Assembly: GCF_009497655.1 (NCBI RefSeq)
Contig: NZ_CP023317.1
Location: 4,865,501 to 4,929,500 of the forward strand
DNA from: Priestia megaterium
GTDB taxonomy: Bacteria; Bacillota; Bacilli; Bacillales; Bacillaceae_H
Length of the DNA: 64,000 nt
Direction of reading: 5' to 3'
Position numbers and translations under genes: made by a program. Every line of letters starts with the position of its first letter. The first letter of the stretch is position 1. The notes beneath the pieces are model-generated. The model was not told the DNA's origin. It did no database searches and saw only the letters and a list, made by a program, of their open reading frames with translations. Positions 55,018 to 64,000 of this stretch are shown piece by piece.

Positions 55018-56181
55018 TTACACTTCTACCATGATGGCATCACCTTGGCCGCCGCCGCTGCAAATAGAAGCAATGCCTAGTCCGCCGCCTCGTCGTCTTA
55101 ATTCATGAATGAGCGTTACAACAATACGGGCGCCGCTTGCTCCAATCGGATGTCCAAGTGCCACTGCCCCGCCGTTCACATTTACTCTTTCAGCCGGAAG
55201 CCCTGCAATCTCCATACTCATTAATGCTACTGCTGAAAAAGCTTCATTGATTTCAAACAGCGCAATATCGTCTACTGTCTTCTTTGTTTTTTGCAGTAGC
55301 TTGTTAATAGCAAACCCAGGCGTTTTCGGAAATTCCCTTGGCTCCATCGCAAGAGAAGTATGGTTTATAATCGTAGCCAAAGGCTCATAGCCATTTGCTT
55401 TCGCCACATCTTCATCCATTAGCATGAGCGCAGCTGCTCCGTCATTCACGCTAGGTGCATTTCCTGCTGTAATGGTTCCACTGTGGCCAAATACAGGCCG
55501 AAGAGACGAGAGTTTTTCTAACGACGTATCTTTTCTTGGTCCTTCATCTTTTTGAACCGTTATCGTTCCTTTTTTAGACGGAATATCAACTGAAATTCTT
55601 TCTGCACCCCATCTCCCTTTTTCTTCTGACTCTACCGCTAATTGATGACTGCGAAGCGCCCATTCATCCTGCTTTTTTCGGGAAATATTCATTTCAGAAG
55701 CTATTTCATTTCCATACGTACCCATTTGCACCCCTGTAAAGCTGCATGTCAAACCGTCATGAACCATCAAATCCGTCACCACGCTATCTCCCATCCGGAA
55801 TCCCCATCTTGCTTTTGGAAGAAGATACGGCGCGTTACTCATCGATTCCATTCCACCTGCAATGATTGTTTTTGCTTCTCCTAATCGAATCAGCTGATCA
55901 GCAGTTGTGATACTGCGCATACCCGATGCACAAACTTTATTAATGGTTTCCGTCTCTACTTGCCACGGTAAACCTGCATAATGCATGGCTTGCCTAGAAG
56001 GTAGCTGTCCTTGGCCCCCTTGCAGCACGCACCCCATAATAACGGAATCAATTTCTGTACGTCCCTTTGACGCTGCCTGAATCGCTTTCCCGCCTAGTTC
56101 TGCCGCTTTTAGTCCGCTTACGCTGCCACCTAATTTTCCAAAAGGTGTTCGAACTGCACTCACAATAACTGTTTTCCCCAC
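55018..56181 (-). CDS. Acetyl-CoA C-acyltransferase / acetyltransferase (thiolase)
   Basis: Cleaves 3-ketoacyl-CoA with CoA, or condenses two acetyl-CoA. 387 residues: nucleophile Cys in NKVCASGMRSITTA near residue 87, and NINGGAVALGHPIGASGAR-type motif (NVNGGAVALGHPIG) near residue 339. The second active-site Cys is in CSGGGQGDA near the C-terminus. The start is GTG with GGGGAGG before it. First gene after the fadF hairpin, probably heading a transcriptional unit of its own plus read-through. Biosynthetic and degradative roles cannot be separated by sequence; neighbours favour beta-oxidation. Confidence 0.93.
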   Translation of the reverse strand: MGKTVIVSAVRTPFGKLGGSVSGLKAAELGGKAIQAASKGRTEIDSVIMGCVLQGGQGQLPSRQAMHYAGLPWQVETETINKVCASGMRSITTADQLIRLGEAKTIIAGGMESMSNAPYLLPKARWGFRMGDSVVTDLMVHDGLTCSFTGVQMGTYGNEIASEMNISRKKQDEWALRSHQLAVESEEKGRWGAERISVDIPSKKGTITVQKDEGPRKDTSLEKLSSLRPVFGHSGTITAGNAPSVNDGAAALMLMDEDVAKANGYEPLATIINHTSLAMEPREFPKTPGFAINKLLQKTKKTVDDIALFEINEAFSAVALMSMEIAGLPAERVNVNGGAVALGHPIGASGARIVVTLIHELRRRGGGLGIASICSGGGQGDAIMVEV

Positions 56182-56221
56182 TATTGTTTCCTCCCCTTTT
56201 TCCTACTCTTTGTCCTTGCCG

Positions 56222-56239
56222 ATTGAACGCTTGCTCAAT
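56222..56239. promoter_or_regulatory. Imperfect palindrome upstream of the thiolase gene, possible TetR operator
   Basis: ATTGAACGCTTGCTCAAT has ATTGA/TCAAT arms with inner partial symmetry. It lies 41 nt before the thiolase start and just after the hairpin ending fadF. The size suits a TetR dimer site; the cluster's own regulator is a natural candidate. Confidence 0.4.
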
Positions 56240-56248
56240 TTCCTTTCT

Positions 56249-56280
56249 TTAAAAAGTAGAGATGAATACCATCTCTACTT
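56249..56280 (-). terminator. Intercistronic hairpin after fadF
   Basis: AAGTAGAGATG and CATCTCTACTT form a perfect 11-bp stem with a 5-nt loop, then TTTAAAG on the minus strand. It lies 6 nt past the fadF stop and could partly terminate or stabilise the fadF mRNA. Confidence 0.65.
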
Positions 56281-56285
56281 CTCCT

Positions 56286-58397
56286 TTATGAAACCTGTTC
56301 TTGCACGTCACCATAAATTGACTTTTCAAGCAGTTCTGCTACGTCATACGTATGAACCTTTTCTTCTACTTCTTTTGCTTTTGTTCCGTCACTTAGCATC
56401 GTTAAGCAGTACGGACAACCTGAACTGATAATGCTTGGATTAACGGCTAAGGCTTGTTCCGTGCGCGCTACGTTAATGCGCTGGCCGGTCGTTTCTTCCG
56501 TCCACATTAACCCTCCTCCTGCTCCACAGCACATACCATTTTCACGGTTGCGATCCATTTCAATCAAACTAACACCTGGAATCGCTTTCAAAATTTCTCT
56601 TGGTGGACTGTATACTTCGTTATATCTTCCTAAATAACAGGAATCATGGAAGGTAATTTTTTCATTAACCGCATGTTTTGGTGTCAGGTTACCTTCTTTC
56701 ACCAACATAGCTAATAATTCTGTGTGATGATACACTTCTCCTTCAAAACCGAAATCTGGATATTCATTTTTGAAGATATTGTAAGCATGTGGATCAATCG
56801 TAACAATTTTTTTGATTTCATTTTTTTCAAATTCAGCGATATTTTTAGAAGCTAACTCTTGGAATAAAAATTCATTGCCCAACCTGCGGGGCGTATCACC
56901 AGAATTTTTTTCTTTATTTCCTAAAATCGCAAATGAAACACCAGCTTCATTGAGAAGCTTAGCAAACGATAGAGCGATTTTTTGACTGCGGTTATCATAA
57001 GATCCCATCGAACCTACCCAGAACAAATACTCAAACGTTTCACCCGCTTTACTTACTTCTTTAACAGTCGGAATGTGAACATCTTCTCTTACATGTCGCC
57101 ATTCTTCACGCTCTTTTCGGTTTAATCCCCAAGGGTTTCCTTGACGCTCAATATTCATCATGGCACGCTGAGCATCCGCGTCCATCTTTCCTTCGGTTAA
57201 TACTAAAAAACGTCGTAAATCTATGATCTTATCTACATGCTCGTTCATTACGGGACATTGATCTTCACAGTTTCGGCACGTTGTACATGCCCAAATTTCT
57301 TCTTCCGTAATGACATCTCCAATTAGGGCGGGATTATATTCCGCTGTTGCTGCGGCTTCTGCTCCGCCTTGGCTGGCCGCCATCATCGCCAGCTGATTTC
57401 CTTTTGTTTTAGAGAATGCATACGTAGGAACCCAAGGAGCCTTAGATGTCACAACCGCTCCTTTTTCTGTTAAGTGATCGCGCATCTTCAAAATTAAATC
57501 CATTGGAGACAAAATTTTCCCCGTACCCGTTGCCGGACACATATTCGTACATCGACCGCATTCTACACAGGCATATAAATCAATGAGCTGATGCTGCGTG
57601 AATTCTTCAATCTTACCAACCCCAAACGTCTCCTGCGTCTCATCTTCAAAATCAATCTTTTCAAGCTTACCTGGCTTAGAAACACGGTTAAAAAATACGT
57701 TAGCCGGTCCAGCCAGTAAATGAGCATGTTTTGATTGAGGAACATATACTAAAAACGTCAATAACACGGCTAAGTGAATCCACCATGAAACATAAAAAAT
57801 GGAGATAGCGGCAGTATCATTGATTCCCTTAAACAAGATGGCAATAGATGACGCAATCGGTTCTGTCCATGCTGGTTCATGATTATGCCAGATGATTGAC
57901 ATGCCGTTTCCAACAAGCACTGACAGCATAAGTGCTCCAATAAAAATCAGTACTAAACCAGATTTAAATCCTCTTTTTAAACGCACAAGCTTTTCTACAT
58001 AGCGACGGTGAAAAGCCCAGACAACTGCTACTAAAATCAAAAACGTCACAATTTCTTGGAAAAATGTAAAGCCGGGATATAAAGGTCCAAGCGGCAAATG
58101 TTTACCTGGAAGCAAACCTTTTATAATGAAGTCTAACGCGCCGAACTGAACTAAAATAAACCCATAAAAAAACATGACGTGCATAATTCCACTTTTTTTA
58201 TCTTTTAACAGTTTCTTTTGTCCAAACACATTCACCCAAATTTTTTGCAGCCTTTCTTTTAACCGCTGATCAAATTCAACTTTTTTTCCTAATTGAATGT
58301 ACTCAATGCGTGTGCGAATTAAATATACAAACAAAGAGATAGCGTAAGCGGTTACAATAATAAAAAAGAGAAAATTCACCCACAGCAACCCTGTCAT
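56286..58397 (-). CDS. fadF: FadF: membrane iron-sulfur oxidoreductase for beta-oxidation electrons
   Basis: A 703-residue membrane protein proposed to carry electrons from ETF into the menaquinone pool. The N-terminal ~235 residues hold about five membrane helices of NarI/DsrM-like cytochrome b type, with spaced His residues. Next come two [4Fe-4S] motifs, CVECGRCTNMCP near residue 277 and CTTCRNCEDQCP near residue 371. Two CCG-type cysteine-rich domains near residues 590 and 665 (CYLGRYNE, CCGAGGG, SGCPYC), as in heterodisulfide reductase HdrD, complete it. Adjacent acyl-CoA dehydrogenases support the role. The promoter carries a FadR-type operator. Confidence 0.93.
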   Translation of the reverse strand: MTGLLWVNFLFFIIVTAYAISLFVYLIRTRIEYIQLGKKVEFDQRLKERLQKIWVNVFGQKKLLKDKKSGIMHVMFFYGFILVQFGALDFIIKGLLPGKHLPLGPLYPGFTFFQEIVTFLILVAVVWAFHRRYVEKLVRLKRGFKSGLVLIFIGALMLSVLVGNGMSIIWHNHEPAWTEPIASSIAILFKGINDTAAISIFYVSWWIHLAVLLTFLVYVPQSKHAHLLAGPANVFFNRVSKPGKLEKIDFEDETQETFGVGKIEEFTQHQLIDLYACVECGRCTNMCPATGTGKILSPMDLILKMRDHLTEKGAVVTSKAPWVPTYAFSKTKGNQLAMMAASQGGAEAAATAEYNPALIGDVITEEEIWACTTCRNCEDQCPVMNEHVDKIIDLRRFLVLTEGKMDADAQRAMMNIERQGNPWGLNRKEREEWRHVREDVHIPTVKEVSKAGETFEYLFWVGSMGSYDNRSQKIALSFAKLLNEAGVSFAILGNKEKNSGDTPRRLGNEFLFQELASKNIAEFEKNEIKKIVTIDPHAYNIFKNEYPDFGFEGEVYHHTELLAMLVKEGNLTPKHAVNEKITFHDSCYLGRYNEVYSPPREILKAIPGVSLIEMDRNRENGMCCGAGGGLMWTEETTGQRINVARTEQALAVNPSIISSGCPYCLTMLSDGTKAKEVEEKVHTYDVAELLEKSIYGDVQEQVS

Positions 58398-58473
58398 CTC
58401 GTCCCCTCCTTGAATAATTTGTTACCTTTCTTTCCTCCTGACGACTAAATTTTCTGATAATATATCTGTTTTC

Positions 58474-58503
58474 ATTGTATATAATGAATGAGCATTCAGT
58501 CAA
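58474..58503 (-). promoter_or_regulatory. Sigma-A promoter of fadF
   Basis: Minus strand: TTGACT (58498-58503), 18 nt, TACAAT (58474-58479). It gives a leader of about 70 nt. The spacer and -35 are covered by a FadR-like operator. Confidence 0.6.
58485..58502. promoter_or_regulatory. FadR-type operator overlapping the fadF promoter
   Basis: TGAATGAGCATTCAGTCA matches the B. subtilis FadR (YsiA) box, recalled as TGAATGAMTANTCATTCA, at 15 of 18 positions. It overlaps the fadF -35 and spacer, which would block polymerase until acyl-CoA releases FadR. fadF is a known FadR target in B. subtilis. The site is also upstream of the divergent cls gene. Confidence 0.7.
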
Positions 58504-58595
58504 TATCTTTTCGTTCTTTTGTTCATATTCTATTTAAACAAGGTGACACTAAGAACAACATAAAATGTATTTACATCGGGAAAAGAGGTGACATG

Positions 58596-59789
58596 ATGAG
58601 CGGCATGATTGTGATTTTACTTTTTATTATTTTTATTGCTTGGCTTGCAATTGACCTTGGTGTTGGAAAGAAAGTATTTTCCCAGGCTGAAAATACTTTT
58701 CCAAAACGCCGTGCTTCTCTCTTTTTGTTCGCAGACGGGAATGTCTTGTATAAAGATTTATTTCACGAAATAGAAAATGCCTCTTCATTTATCCATTTAT
58801 CGTTTTACATTGTACAAAATGATGAAATTAGCCAAGAATTTTTAGATTTACTAGTCCAAAAAGCACAGCAAAATGTTGAAGTCAGATTATTGGTAGACCG
58901 TGTAGGAAGCTATAAAATCAAGAAAAACAAAATTACATTTTTAAAGAAACAAGGTGTTCATTTTGCTTACAGTCGAACGCTACGGTGGCCTTATTTGTTT
59001 TATACACTCAACGCACGCAATCACCGTAAAATGGCCGTTATTGATGGGAAAGTTGGCTACATTGGCGGTTTTAATATTGGAAGAGAATATTTAGGACTCG
59101 ACGCCAAGCTTGGGGTGTGGAAAGATTACCACCTGCGTATGGAAGGGGAAGGTATACAAGACCTTCAAATGCAACTATTGAGTGACTGGTATGCTGCTAC
59201 CGGCTTAGACCTGCGTAAAGTGGAAAGATACTTTCCACCAACCTCTGAAGGAGACTATGTTATTCAGCTAAAGTCGACTGAAGGTTTTTCACTTGAAGAA
59301 AGCTTTTTATCGATTATCAACCAAGCCAATAGGGAATTGTACATAGGTACTCCTTATTTTATTCCAAGTGAACCTTTGATGAATGCTTTACTCCAAGCTC
59401 GTGCACGGGGAGTAAAAGTTCATATTTTAATTCCAATGCGTGCAGATCAACCGCTTGTTCATCATGCTGCGTTTGCTTATCTTCCCACATTACTTCAAGC
59501 AGGTTGTATGATTTATCAATATTATTACGGTTTTTACCATGCCAAAGTATTAATTGCAGACAATGTTATCTGCGATGTAGGAACGGCTAATTTTGATAAA
59601 AGAAGCTTGTTCTTAAATGCTGAAATCAACTGTTTAATCTATGATGCAACGTATATTGAAGAAGTAAAGAACAGCTTTAAAGCTTGTATGGGGGAATGCC
59701 CAATTTTGTCTTTAGAAGATGTCAAAAACCGAAAATGGAGTGAAAAACTAAAGCAAGGATTTGCAACCTTTATTTCTCCGTTACTTTAA
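58596..59789 (+). CDS. Cardiolipin synthase-like phospholipase D family protein (YwjE)
   Basis: A 397-residue membrane enzyme likely to join phosphatidylglycerol molecules into cardiolipin. One N-terminal membrane segment (about residues 3-20), then two HKD catalytic motifs: NHRKMAVIDGKVGYIGGFN near residue 145 and YHAKVLIADNVICDVGTANFD near residue 310. The start with GAGG at 7 nt was chosen; an upstream frame would add 36 residues across the fadF promoter region. B. subtilis has three Cls-type genes, and this position corresponds to ywjE. Substrate is inferred. Confidence 0.9.
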   Translation: MSGMIVILLFIIFIAWLAIDLGVGKKVFSQAENTFPKRRASLFLFADGNVLYKDLFHEIENASSFIHLSFYIVQNDEISQEFLDLLVQKAQQNVEVRLLVDRVGSYKIKKNKITFLKKQGVHFAYSRTLRWPYLFYTLNARNHRKMAVIDGKVGYIGGFNIGREYLGLDAKLGVWKDYHLRMEGEGIQDLQMQLLSDWYAATGLDLRKVERYFPPTSEGDYVIQLKSTEGFSLEESFLSIINQANRELYIGTPYFIPSEPLMNALLQARARGVKVHILIPMRADQPLVHHAAFAYLPTLLQAGCMIYQYYYGFYHAKVLIADNVICDVGTANFDKRSLFLNAEINCLIYDATYIEEVKNSFKACMGECPILSLEDVKNRKWSEKLKQGFATFISPLL

Positions 59790-59813
59790 TGAACGAAAAG
59801 AGGAAGATTTATC

Positions 59814-60767
59814 ATGAAAATTAGATTTGGCTATGTATCACATGCCCTGTCGCTTTGGGACTGCTCACCTGCTAAAACCCTCACGTTTACTAGATGGGGA
59901 AAAATGAAAAAAGATGAGAGGCTGGATAAGCTTCATTACGTCACAAAACAAAATTTGAATCATACTAAGCGCGCGTTGCATTTTAATATTGCCCACGAAA
60001 TTATGCTGTATCGATTGTCATCTTCTCTTGTCCCTTTAGCTACTCATCCTGAAGTAGCTTGGAATTACATTGATGCGTTCCAAGAAGACTGGTCAGAGAT
60101 AGGAGAATTGATTCGGAATCATCAGCTGCGCGTGAGTTTTCACCCCAACCAGTTCACATTATTTACAAGCGACAAAAAACACATTACAGAAAATGCGGTA
60201 AAAGATATGGATTATCACTATAGAATGCTTGAAGCGATGGGAGTAGCTGATCAAGCTCTTATTAATATTCATGTAGGAGGAGCTTACGGCAATAAAGAAA
60301 AAGCGATTGGTCGATTTCATGAAAACATTCAAACGCTGCCGCCTGCAATTAAAAAGCGCATGACTCTTGAAAACGATGATAAAACATACACAACTGAAGA
60401 AACATTAGCCGTATGCGAAAAAGAGAAAGTCCCTCTCCTCTTTGATTATCACCACCATAAAGCAAATGAAGGAGAAGAACCTCTTGACCTATTGCTCCCT
60501 CGTATCTTTGACACGTGGAAACATATCGGATTAAAACCAAAAGTACATATCTCTTCTCCTAAATCTGAAAAAGAATTTAGAAGTCACTCTGATTATGTCT
60601 CAACTGATTTCATCGCACCTTTTTTGCAAATAGCTAAAGATATGGGACAAGATTTTGACGTAATGATTGAAGCAAAGTTAAAAGATAAAGCGCTGCTAAA
60701 ATTAGTGGAAGATTTAGCATCAATGAGAGGAGTAAAGCGTACGGGAGGCGCCACGCTTGTTTTTTAA
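59814..60767 (+). CDS. uvsE: UV damage endonuclease UvsE (UVDE)
   Basis: A TIM-barrel endonuclease that nicks 5' of UV photoproducts and other lesions, starting an excision route independent of UvrABC. 317 residues starting [31 protein letters not shown] near residue 103, [16 protein letters not shown] near residue 150, [14 protein letters not shown] near residue 183 and [10 protein letters not shown] near residue 205 supply the His/Glu/Asp metal ligands. Matches B. subtilis YwjD. 24 nt after cls, on the same strand, and likely co-transcribed. Confidence 0.94.
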   Translation: MKIRFGYVSHALSLWDCSPAKTLTFTRWGKMKKDERLDKLHYVTKQNLNHTKRALHFNIAHEIMLYRLSSSLVPLATHPEVAWNYIDAFQEDWSEIGELIRNHQLRVSFHPNQFTLFTSDKKHITENAVKDMDYHYRMLEAMGVADQALINIHVGGAYGNKEKAIGRFHENIQTLPPAIKKRMTLENDDKTYTTEETLAVCEKEKVPLLFDYHHHKANEGEEPLDLLLPRIFDTWKHIGLKPKVHISSPKSEKEFRSHSDYVSTDFIAPFLQIAKDMGQDFDVMIEAKLKDKALLKLVEDLASMRGVKRTGGATLVF

Positions 60768-60798
60768 ATAAAAAAAGAGCCAAGAGGCTCTTTTTTTA
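60768..60798. terminator. Bidirectional terminator between uvsE and argS
   Basis: AAAGAGCC-AAGA-GGCTCTTT with seven A before and seven T after. It serves the convergent uvsE and argS transcripts. Confidence 0.92.
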
Positions 60799-60799
60799 T

Positions 60800-62470
60800 T
60801 TACATTTTTTCAGGTGCTGAAACACCAATTAGTTTTAAGGAGTTTTGAAGCGTTACTTGAACAGCTTTCACTAGTTCAATACGCGCTTTACTTGTTTCTA
60901 TATTATCGCTGTCTAATACTTTTTCTGCATTATAGAAGCTATGGAACGTAGAAGCAAGATCAAATACATAGTTCGTAATGCGGTGCGGAATACGTTTTGT
61001 TGCTGCTTCCGCTACGGCCTGAGGGAACTCTCCGATTTTCTTCAGCAGTTCCATTTCTTTTTCTGCACTAATTAATGAAAGGTCGGCGCCAGATGTTGAT
61101 TGAATCCCCATCTCTTCACCTTGACGAAGAATACTGCAAATACGGGCATGAGCATATTGCGCGTAGTATACAGGATTTTCATTAGATTGAGAAACAGCTA
61201 AATCTAAATCAAAGTCTAAATGTGTATCCGCACTTCTCATCGCAAAGAAGTAGCGAGTTGCATCAAGGCCTACCTCTTCTACTAGGTCACGCATTGTTAC
61301 TGCTTTACCTGTACGTTTGCTCATCTTCATTTTTTCGCCATTTTGATACAGTTGAACCATTTGAATAATTTCTACTTCCAGCGTATCTTTTTCATAACCA
61401 AGCGCTTGAATCGCCGCTTTCATACGAGGAATATATCCATGGTGGTCGGCTCCCCAAATATTAATTAGCTTATCAAATCCGCGTTGAATTTTGTCTTGGT
61501 GATACGCAATATCTGGCGTTAAGTACGTAAATGAACCGTCATTTTTAATTAACACACGGTCTTTATCATCACCAAATGTTGTAGAGCGGAACCACGTAGC
61601 ACCTTCTTCTTCATATACGTGGCCTTGTTTTTTCAACGTTTCAAGTGCAACTGAAATTTTATCATTTTTATAAAGAGACGTTTCAGAATACCATACGTCA
61701 AATTTCACACGGAACTGTTCAAGATCACGCTTTAATTTAGCTAACTCATAATCTAATCCGTATTGACGGAAGAATTCAAAACGCTCTTCTTCAGAGGCGT
61801 TTACATACTTGTCTCCGTGCTCTTTTGCTAACTCTTTTCCGATGTTTATAATATCAGCACCATGATAGCCGTCTGCAGGCATTTCTTTCTCTAAACCAAG
61901 AGCCTGCATGTAGCGTGCTTCTACTGAATAAGCCAGGTTATTAATTTGGTTACCAGCATCATTGATATAGTATTCACGTGACACATCGTAACCTGCTTTT
62001 TCAAGAACATTACATAATGAGTCTCCAACTGCAGCACCGCGGGCATGTCCTAAATGTAAATCTCCTGTCGGATTAGCTGAAACAAACTCAACCTGTACTT
62101 TTTGTCCGTTCCCTACGTTTGTCTCACCGTATGCTTCACCAGCTTTTATAATCGTTGGGATAAGCTCTGTTAAATAAGAGTTATTCATATAAAAGTTGAT
62201 GAATCCAGGGCCTGCAATGTCAATTTTTTCGATAGATGCTTTTGATTTATCGAAGTTTGCTACAAGCTCTTCAGCGATAACACGCGGTGCTTTTTTGGCA
62301 ATACGAGCTAGCTGCATAGCCATATTGGTAGAATAATCACCATGTGTTTTATCTTTTGGGGTTTCTAATAGAACTTCTGGAAGTTCTGCTTTTTCAGCAA
62401 GTCCTGCTTTGACCACAGCATCTTGAATTTCAGCTTTTAATTTTTGCTGCACTTGTTCGACGATGTTCAT
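60800..62470 (-). CDS. argS: Arginyl-tRNA synthetase
   Basis: Class I synthetase, 556 residues. N-terminal tRNA-binding domain (1-~115), the HIGH variant [12 protein letters not shown] near residue 133, [15 protein letters not shown] near residue 382, and the anticodon-binding DALR domain at the C-terminus ([19 protein letters not shown]). The ATG overlaps the ywiB stop by 4 nt, so the two are translationally coupled. No T-box leader is seen. Confidence 0.97.
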   Translation of the reverse strand: MNIVEQVQQKLKAEIQDAVVKAGLAEKAELPEVLLETPKDKTHGDYSTNMAMQLARIAKKAPRVIAEELVANFDKSKASIEKIDIAGPGFINFYMNNSYLTELIPTIIKAGEAYGETNVGNGQKVQVEFVSANPTGDLHLGHARGAAVGDSLCNVLEKAGYDVSREYYINDAGNQINNLAYSVEARYMQALGLEKEMPADGYHGADIINIGKELAKEHGDKYVNASEEERFEFFRQYGLDYELAKLKRDLEQFRVKFDVWYSETSLYKNDKISVALETLKKQGHVYEEEGATWFRSTTFGDDKDRVLIKNDGSFTYLTPDIAYHQDKIQRGFDKLINIWGADHHGYIPRMKAAIQALGYEKDTLEVEIIQMVQLYQNGEKMKMSKRTGKAVTMRDLVEEVGLDATRYFFAMRSADTHLDFDLDLAVSQSNENPVYYAQYAHARICSILRQGEEMGIQSTSGADLSLISAEKEMELLKKIGEFPQAVAEAATKRIPHRITNYVFDLASTFHSFYNAEKVLDSDNIETSKARIELVKAVQVTLQNSLKLIGVSAPEKM

Positions 62471-62916
62471 TTTTTCTCCTCCTTGAATGTAATGGTTAAC
62501 GCATATTTCCCGGTAGGCTGACCCTGTACTTCTAGATCATACGTTAAAAATAACCGACCCTTTTGAGTCATTTGTTTATATTCAATGTTATGAGCGAATG
62601 TTAGTAAATCCATACGTCCATAAGGGCTTATATAAGTTCCTTCGATCTGTACCTTTTTACGAAACGATTGCTTCATTTGAACAGCACCAGTTCGGTTAAT
62701 TGATACTTCGTCTTCGCTAATTTTTACCATTGTTCTAATATCTCCGATTTCCTCTTGGCGCTCTGTGTATGTAAGATAAATTTTCGATCCTTTTTCATAA
62801 TACATACCTTTTGCATTTACCGATGTTGTCTCTTTTCGGTGACCATCACGGATATCTGTCACAATTTTAACTTCAATGGGTTTTTTGACTTCTGAAGCGT
62901 TACTCACAAAAGACAC
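62467..62916 (-). CDS. ywiB: DUF1934 lipocalin-like protein YwiB
   Basis: A 149-residue cytosolic protein, almost entirely beta strands with alternating polarity, consistent with the beta-barrel (calycin-like) fold of DUF1934. No signal peptide or catalytic motif. Directly upstream of and coupled to argS, the conserved Bacillus arrangement. The ligand is unknown. Confidence 0.85.
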   Translation of the reverse strand: MSFVSNASEVKKPIEVKIVTDIRDGHRKETTSVNAKGMYYEKGSKIYLTYTERQEEIGDIRTMVKISEDEVSINRTGAVQMKQSFRKKVQIEGTYISPYGRMDLLTFAHNIEYKQMTQKGRLFLTYDLEVQGQPTGKYALTITFKEEKK

Positions 62917-63057
62917 TTCCTTATTAAAATGAATACGTTATAACTTAAATAGTATAAACATTCTAAAGAAAGAATTCAATAATACTTCAAAGGAAATATG
63001 ATAGATAAGCCGAGAATTCCTTTTTTCACTGTGTTTGACGTACTCACATATTTCAAA

Positions 63058-63089
63058 CAAAAAAGGCGGCCGTAGGCGGCCGCCTTTTT
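63058..63089. terminator. Terminator of speB
   Basis: AAAAAGGCGGCCG and CGGCCGCCTTTTT pair across ~4 nt. GC-rich stem with A and T tracts on both sides. Confidence 0.92.
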
Positions 63090-63096
63090 ACTTTAT

Positions 63097-63975
63097 TTAT
63101 TTCTTTTGAACCCAGCCTAAGATCATTTCGCGAATAAGCTTGCTTGCTGTATTAGCTGTTTGTTCAGACGGATCATAAATTGGAGCTACTTCGACTAAAT
63201 CTCCTCCGACAATGCGAAGATCTGATTTAGCAATTGCGTGAATAGAAGCTAAAAGCTCTTTTGATGTGATACCGCCTGCATCTACTGTTCCTGTACCAGG
63301 AGCGTGCGCTGGATCTAATACATCGATATCAATTGTTACATAAACAGGACGACCTGCAAGTGTTGGTAGAATCTCTTTTAACGGCTCTAGAACTTCAAAC
63401 TTTGAAATATGCATACCGTTTTCTTTTGCCCATTGAAATTCTTCTTTCATTCCTGAACGAATACCAAATGAATAAACATTCTCCGGTCCGATTAGTTCAG
63501 CAACTTTACGAATTGGAGTGGAATGAGAAAGTGGTTCTCCTTCATACTCTTCACGAAGGTCTGTGTGAGCATCCATATGGATAATGGCTAAATCTGGGTA
63601 TTTTTTATACATAGCTTTCATAACAGGCCAAGAAACCAAATGCTCTCCGCCCATGCCTAATGGGAACTTGTCCGCTGCTAAAAGCTGGTCGATATACTCT
63701 TCAATTATGTTCAAGCTGCGCTGAGGATTCCCAAATGGAAGTGGAATATCTCCTGCATCAAAATATTTCACTTCTTCTAGCTCCCGATCTAAATACGGGC
63801 TGTATTCTTCTAATCCAATTGATACTTCACGAATACGAGTTGGGCCAAATCGTGAACCTGGACGATAGCTAACTGTCCAGTCCATTGGCATTCCGTAAAG
63901 AACCGCTTCACTTTCTTCAAAAACAGGGTGACTGCCAATAAATATATTACCTGAATAAGCTTCATCAAAACGCAT
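63097..63975 (-). CDS. speB: Agmatinase SpeB
   Basis: Hydrolyses agmatine to putrescine and urea in polyamine synthesis. 292 residues of the arginase/ureohydrolase fold. Manganese ligands lie in GMGGEHLVSW near residue 117, HMDAHTDLREEYEG near residue 140, and VTIDIDVLDPAHAPGTGT near residue 217. The ATG with GAAGGAGG before it was chosen over one six codons earlier. speE (spermidine synthase) would be expected upstream, beyond the right edge of the window. Confidence 0.95.
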   Translation of the reverse strand: MRFDEAYSGNIFIGSHPVFEESEAVLYGMPMDWTVSYRPGSRFGPTRIREVSIGLEEYSPYLDRELEEVKYFDAGDIPLPFGNPQRSLNIIEEYIDQLLAADKFPLGMGGEHLVSWPVMKAMYKKYPDLAIIHMDAHTDLREEYEGEPLSHSTPIRKVAELIGPENVYSFGIRSGMKEEFQWAKENGMHISKFEVLEPLKEILPTLAGRPVYVTIDIDVLDPAHAPGTGTVDAGGITSKELLASIHAIAKSDLRIVGGDLVEVAPIYDPSEQTANTASKLIREMILGWVQKK

Positions 63976-64000
63976 ATTTTGTTCCTCCTTCATTACTCAT

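Noticed and set aside
62917-63096. T-box riboswitch for argS
   Set aside because: The gap before ywiB-argS lacks the conserved T-box core and any specifier-loop structure.

Overview
The window looks like about 64 kb of core chromosome from an endospore-forming Bacillus-type Firmicute, most likely Priestia (Bacillus) megaterium or a close relative. The base composition is AT-rich, Shine-Dalgarno sites are strong (AAGGAGG), and TTG and GTG starts are common. Sporulation genes (spoIIID, spoIIQ, spoIID, spoIIR, spo0F) and flagellar genes (flhO, flhP) are present. Gene order follows the B. subtilis ywq-ywp-mbl-spoII-murAA-atp-upp-glyA-ywl-prf-tdk-rho-murAB-fba-spo0F-pyrG-rpoE-fadF-ywjE-ywjD-argS backbone. 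The species call is inference from gene content and order. I see no tRNA, rRNA, insertion sequence, prophage or CRISPR array.

Layout. 1-6.2 kb: the start of a UTP-glucose-1-phosphate uridylyltransferase gene, a SWIM/SNF2 pair (ywqB-ywqA), and a LysM-NlpC/P60 cell-wall hydrolase. 6.4-10.5 kb: ssbB, ywpF, a small unannotated ORF, an XRE-type regulator, fabZ and two flagellar rod/hook-like proteins. 10.6-17 kb: mbl and the sporulation block spoIIID, spoIIQ and spoIID, then murAA-ywmB and ywzB. 17.2-24.6 kb: the complete ATP synthase operon, atpZ-I-B-E-F-H-A-G-D-C, with a clear vegetative promoter and a terminator. 24.7-31.9 kb: a secreted subtilisin-family protease, mnaA, upp, glyA, ywlG, rpiB and ywlE. 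32.1-38.7 kb: mntP, ywlC (tsaC), a cluster of DnaA boxes, ywlB, spoIIR, prmC-prfA, tdk and rpmE. 38.8-47.6 kb: rho, a long gene-free gap where B. subtilis has glpX, murAB, tal, fbaA, spo0F, ywjG, pyrG with its CTP-sensing leader, and rpoE. 47.9-58.4 kb: a fatty-acid/branched-acyl-CoA catabolic cluster. 58.6-64 kb: cls (ywjE), uvsE, argS, ywiB and speB.

How the genes work together. In the catabolic cluster, two acyl-CoA dehydrogenases feed electrons, presumably through ETF, to the FadF iron-sulfur membrane protein. A 3-hydroxyacyl-CoA dehydrogenase and a thiolase complete beta-oxidation steps. IcmF, a B12-dependent fused acyl-CoA mutase, interconverts branched and straight C4 (or C5) acyl-CoAs, and a TetR regulator is encoded within the run. 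A FadR-type operator overlaps the fadF promoter. The sporulation genes carry recognisable sigma-F (spoIIR; weaker for spoIIQ) and sigma-E (spoIIID, spoIID) promoters, which fits forespore signalling followed by mother-cell engulfment.

The most noteworthy non-coding signal is a cluster of eight DnaA boxes within 353 bp around the 5' end of ywlC. Five lie in the ywlC-ywlB intergenic region and three inside ywlC. I see no wholly undescribed system. The least explained items are the small ORF and regulator at 7.3-8.3 kb, the hairpin and palindrome between fadF and the thiolase gene, and the gene-free gap upstream of rho.
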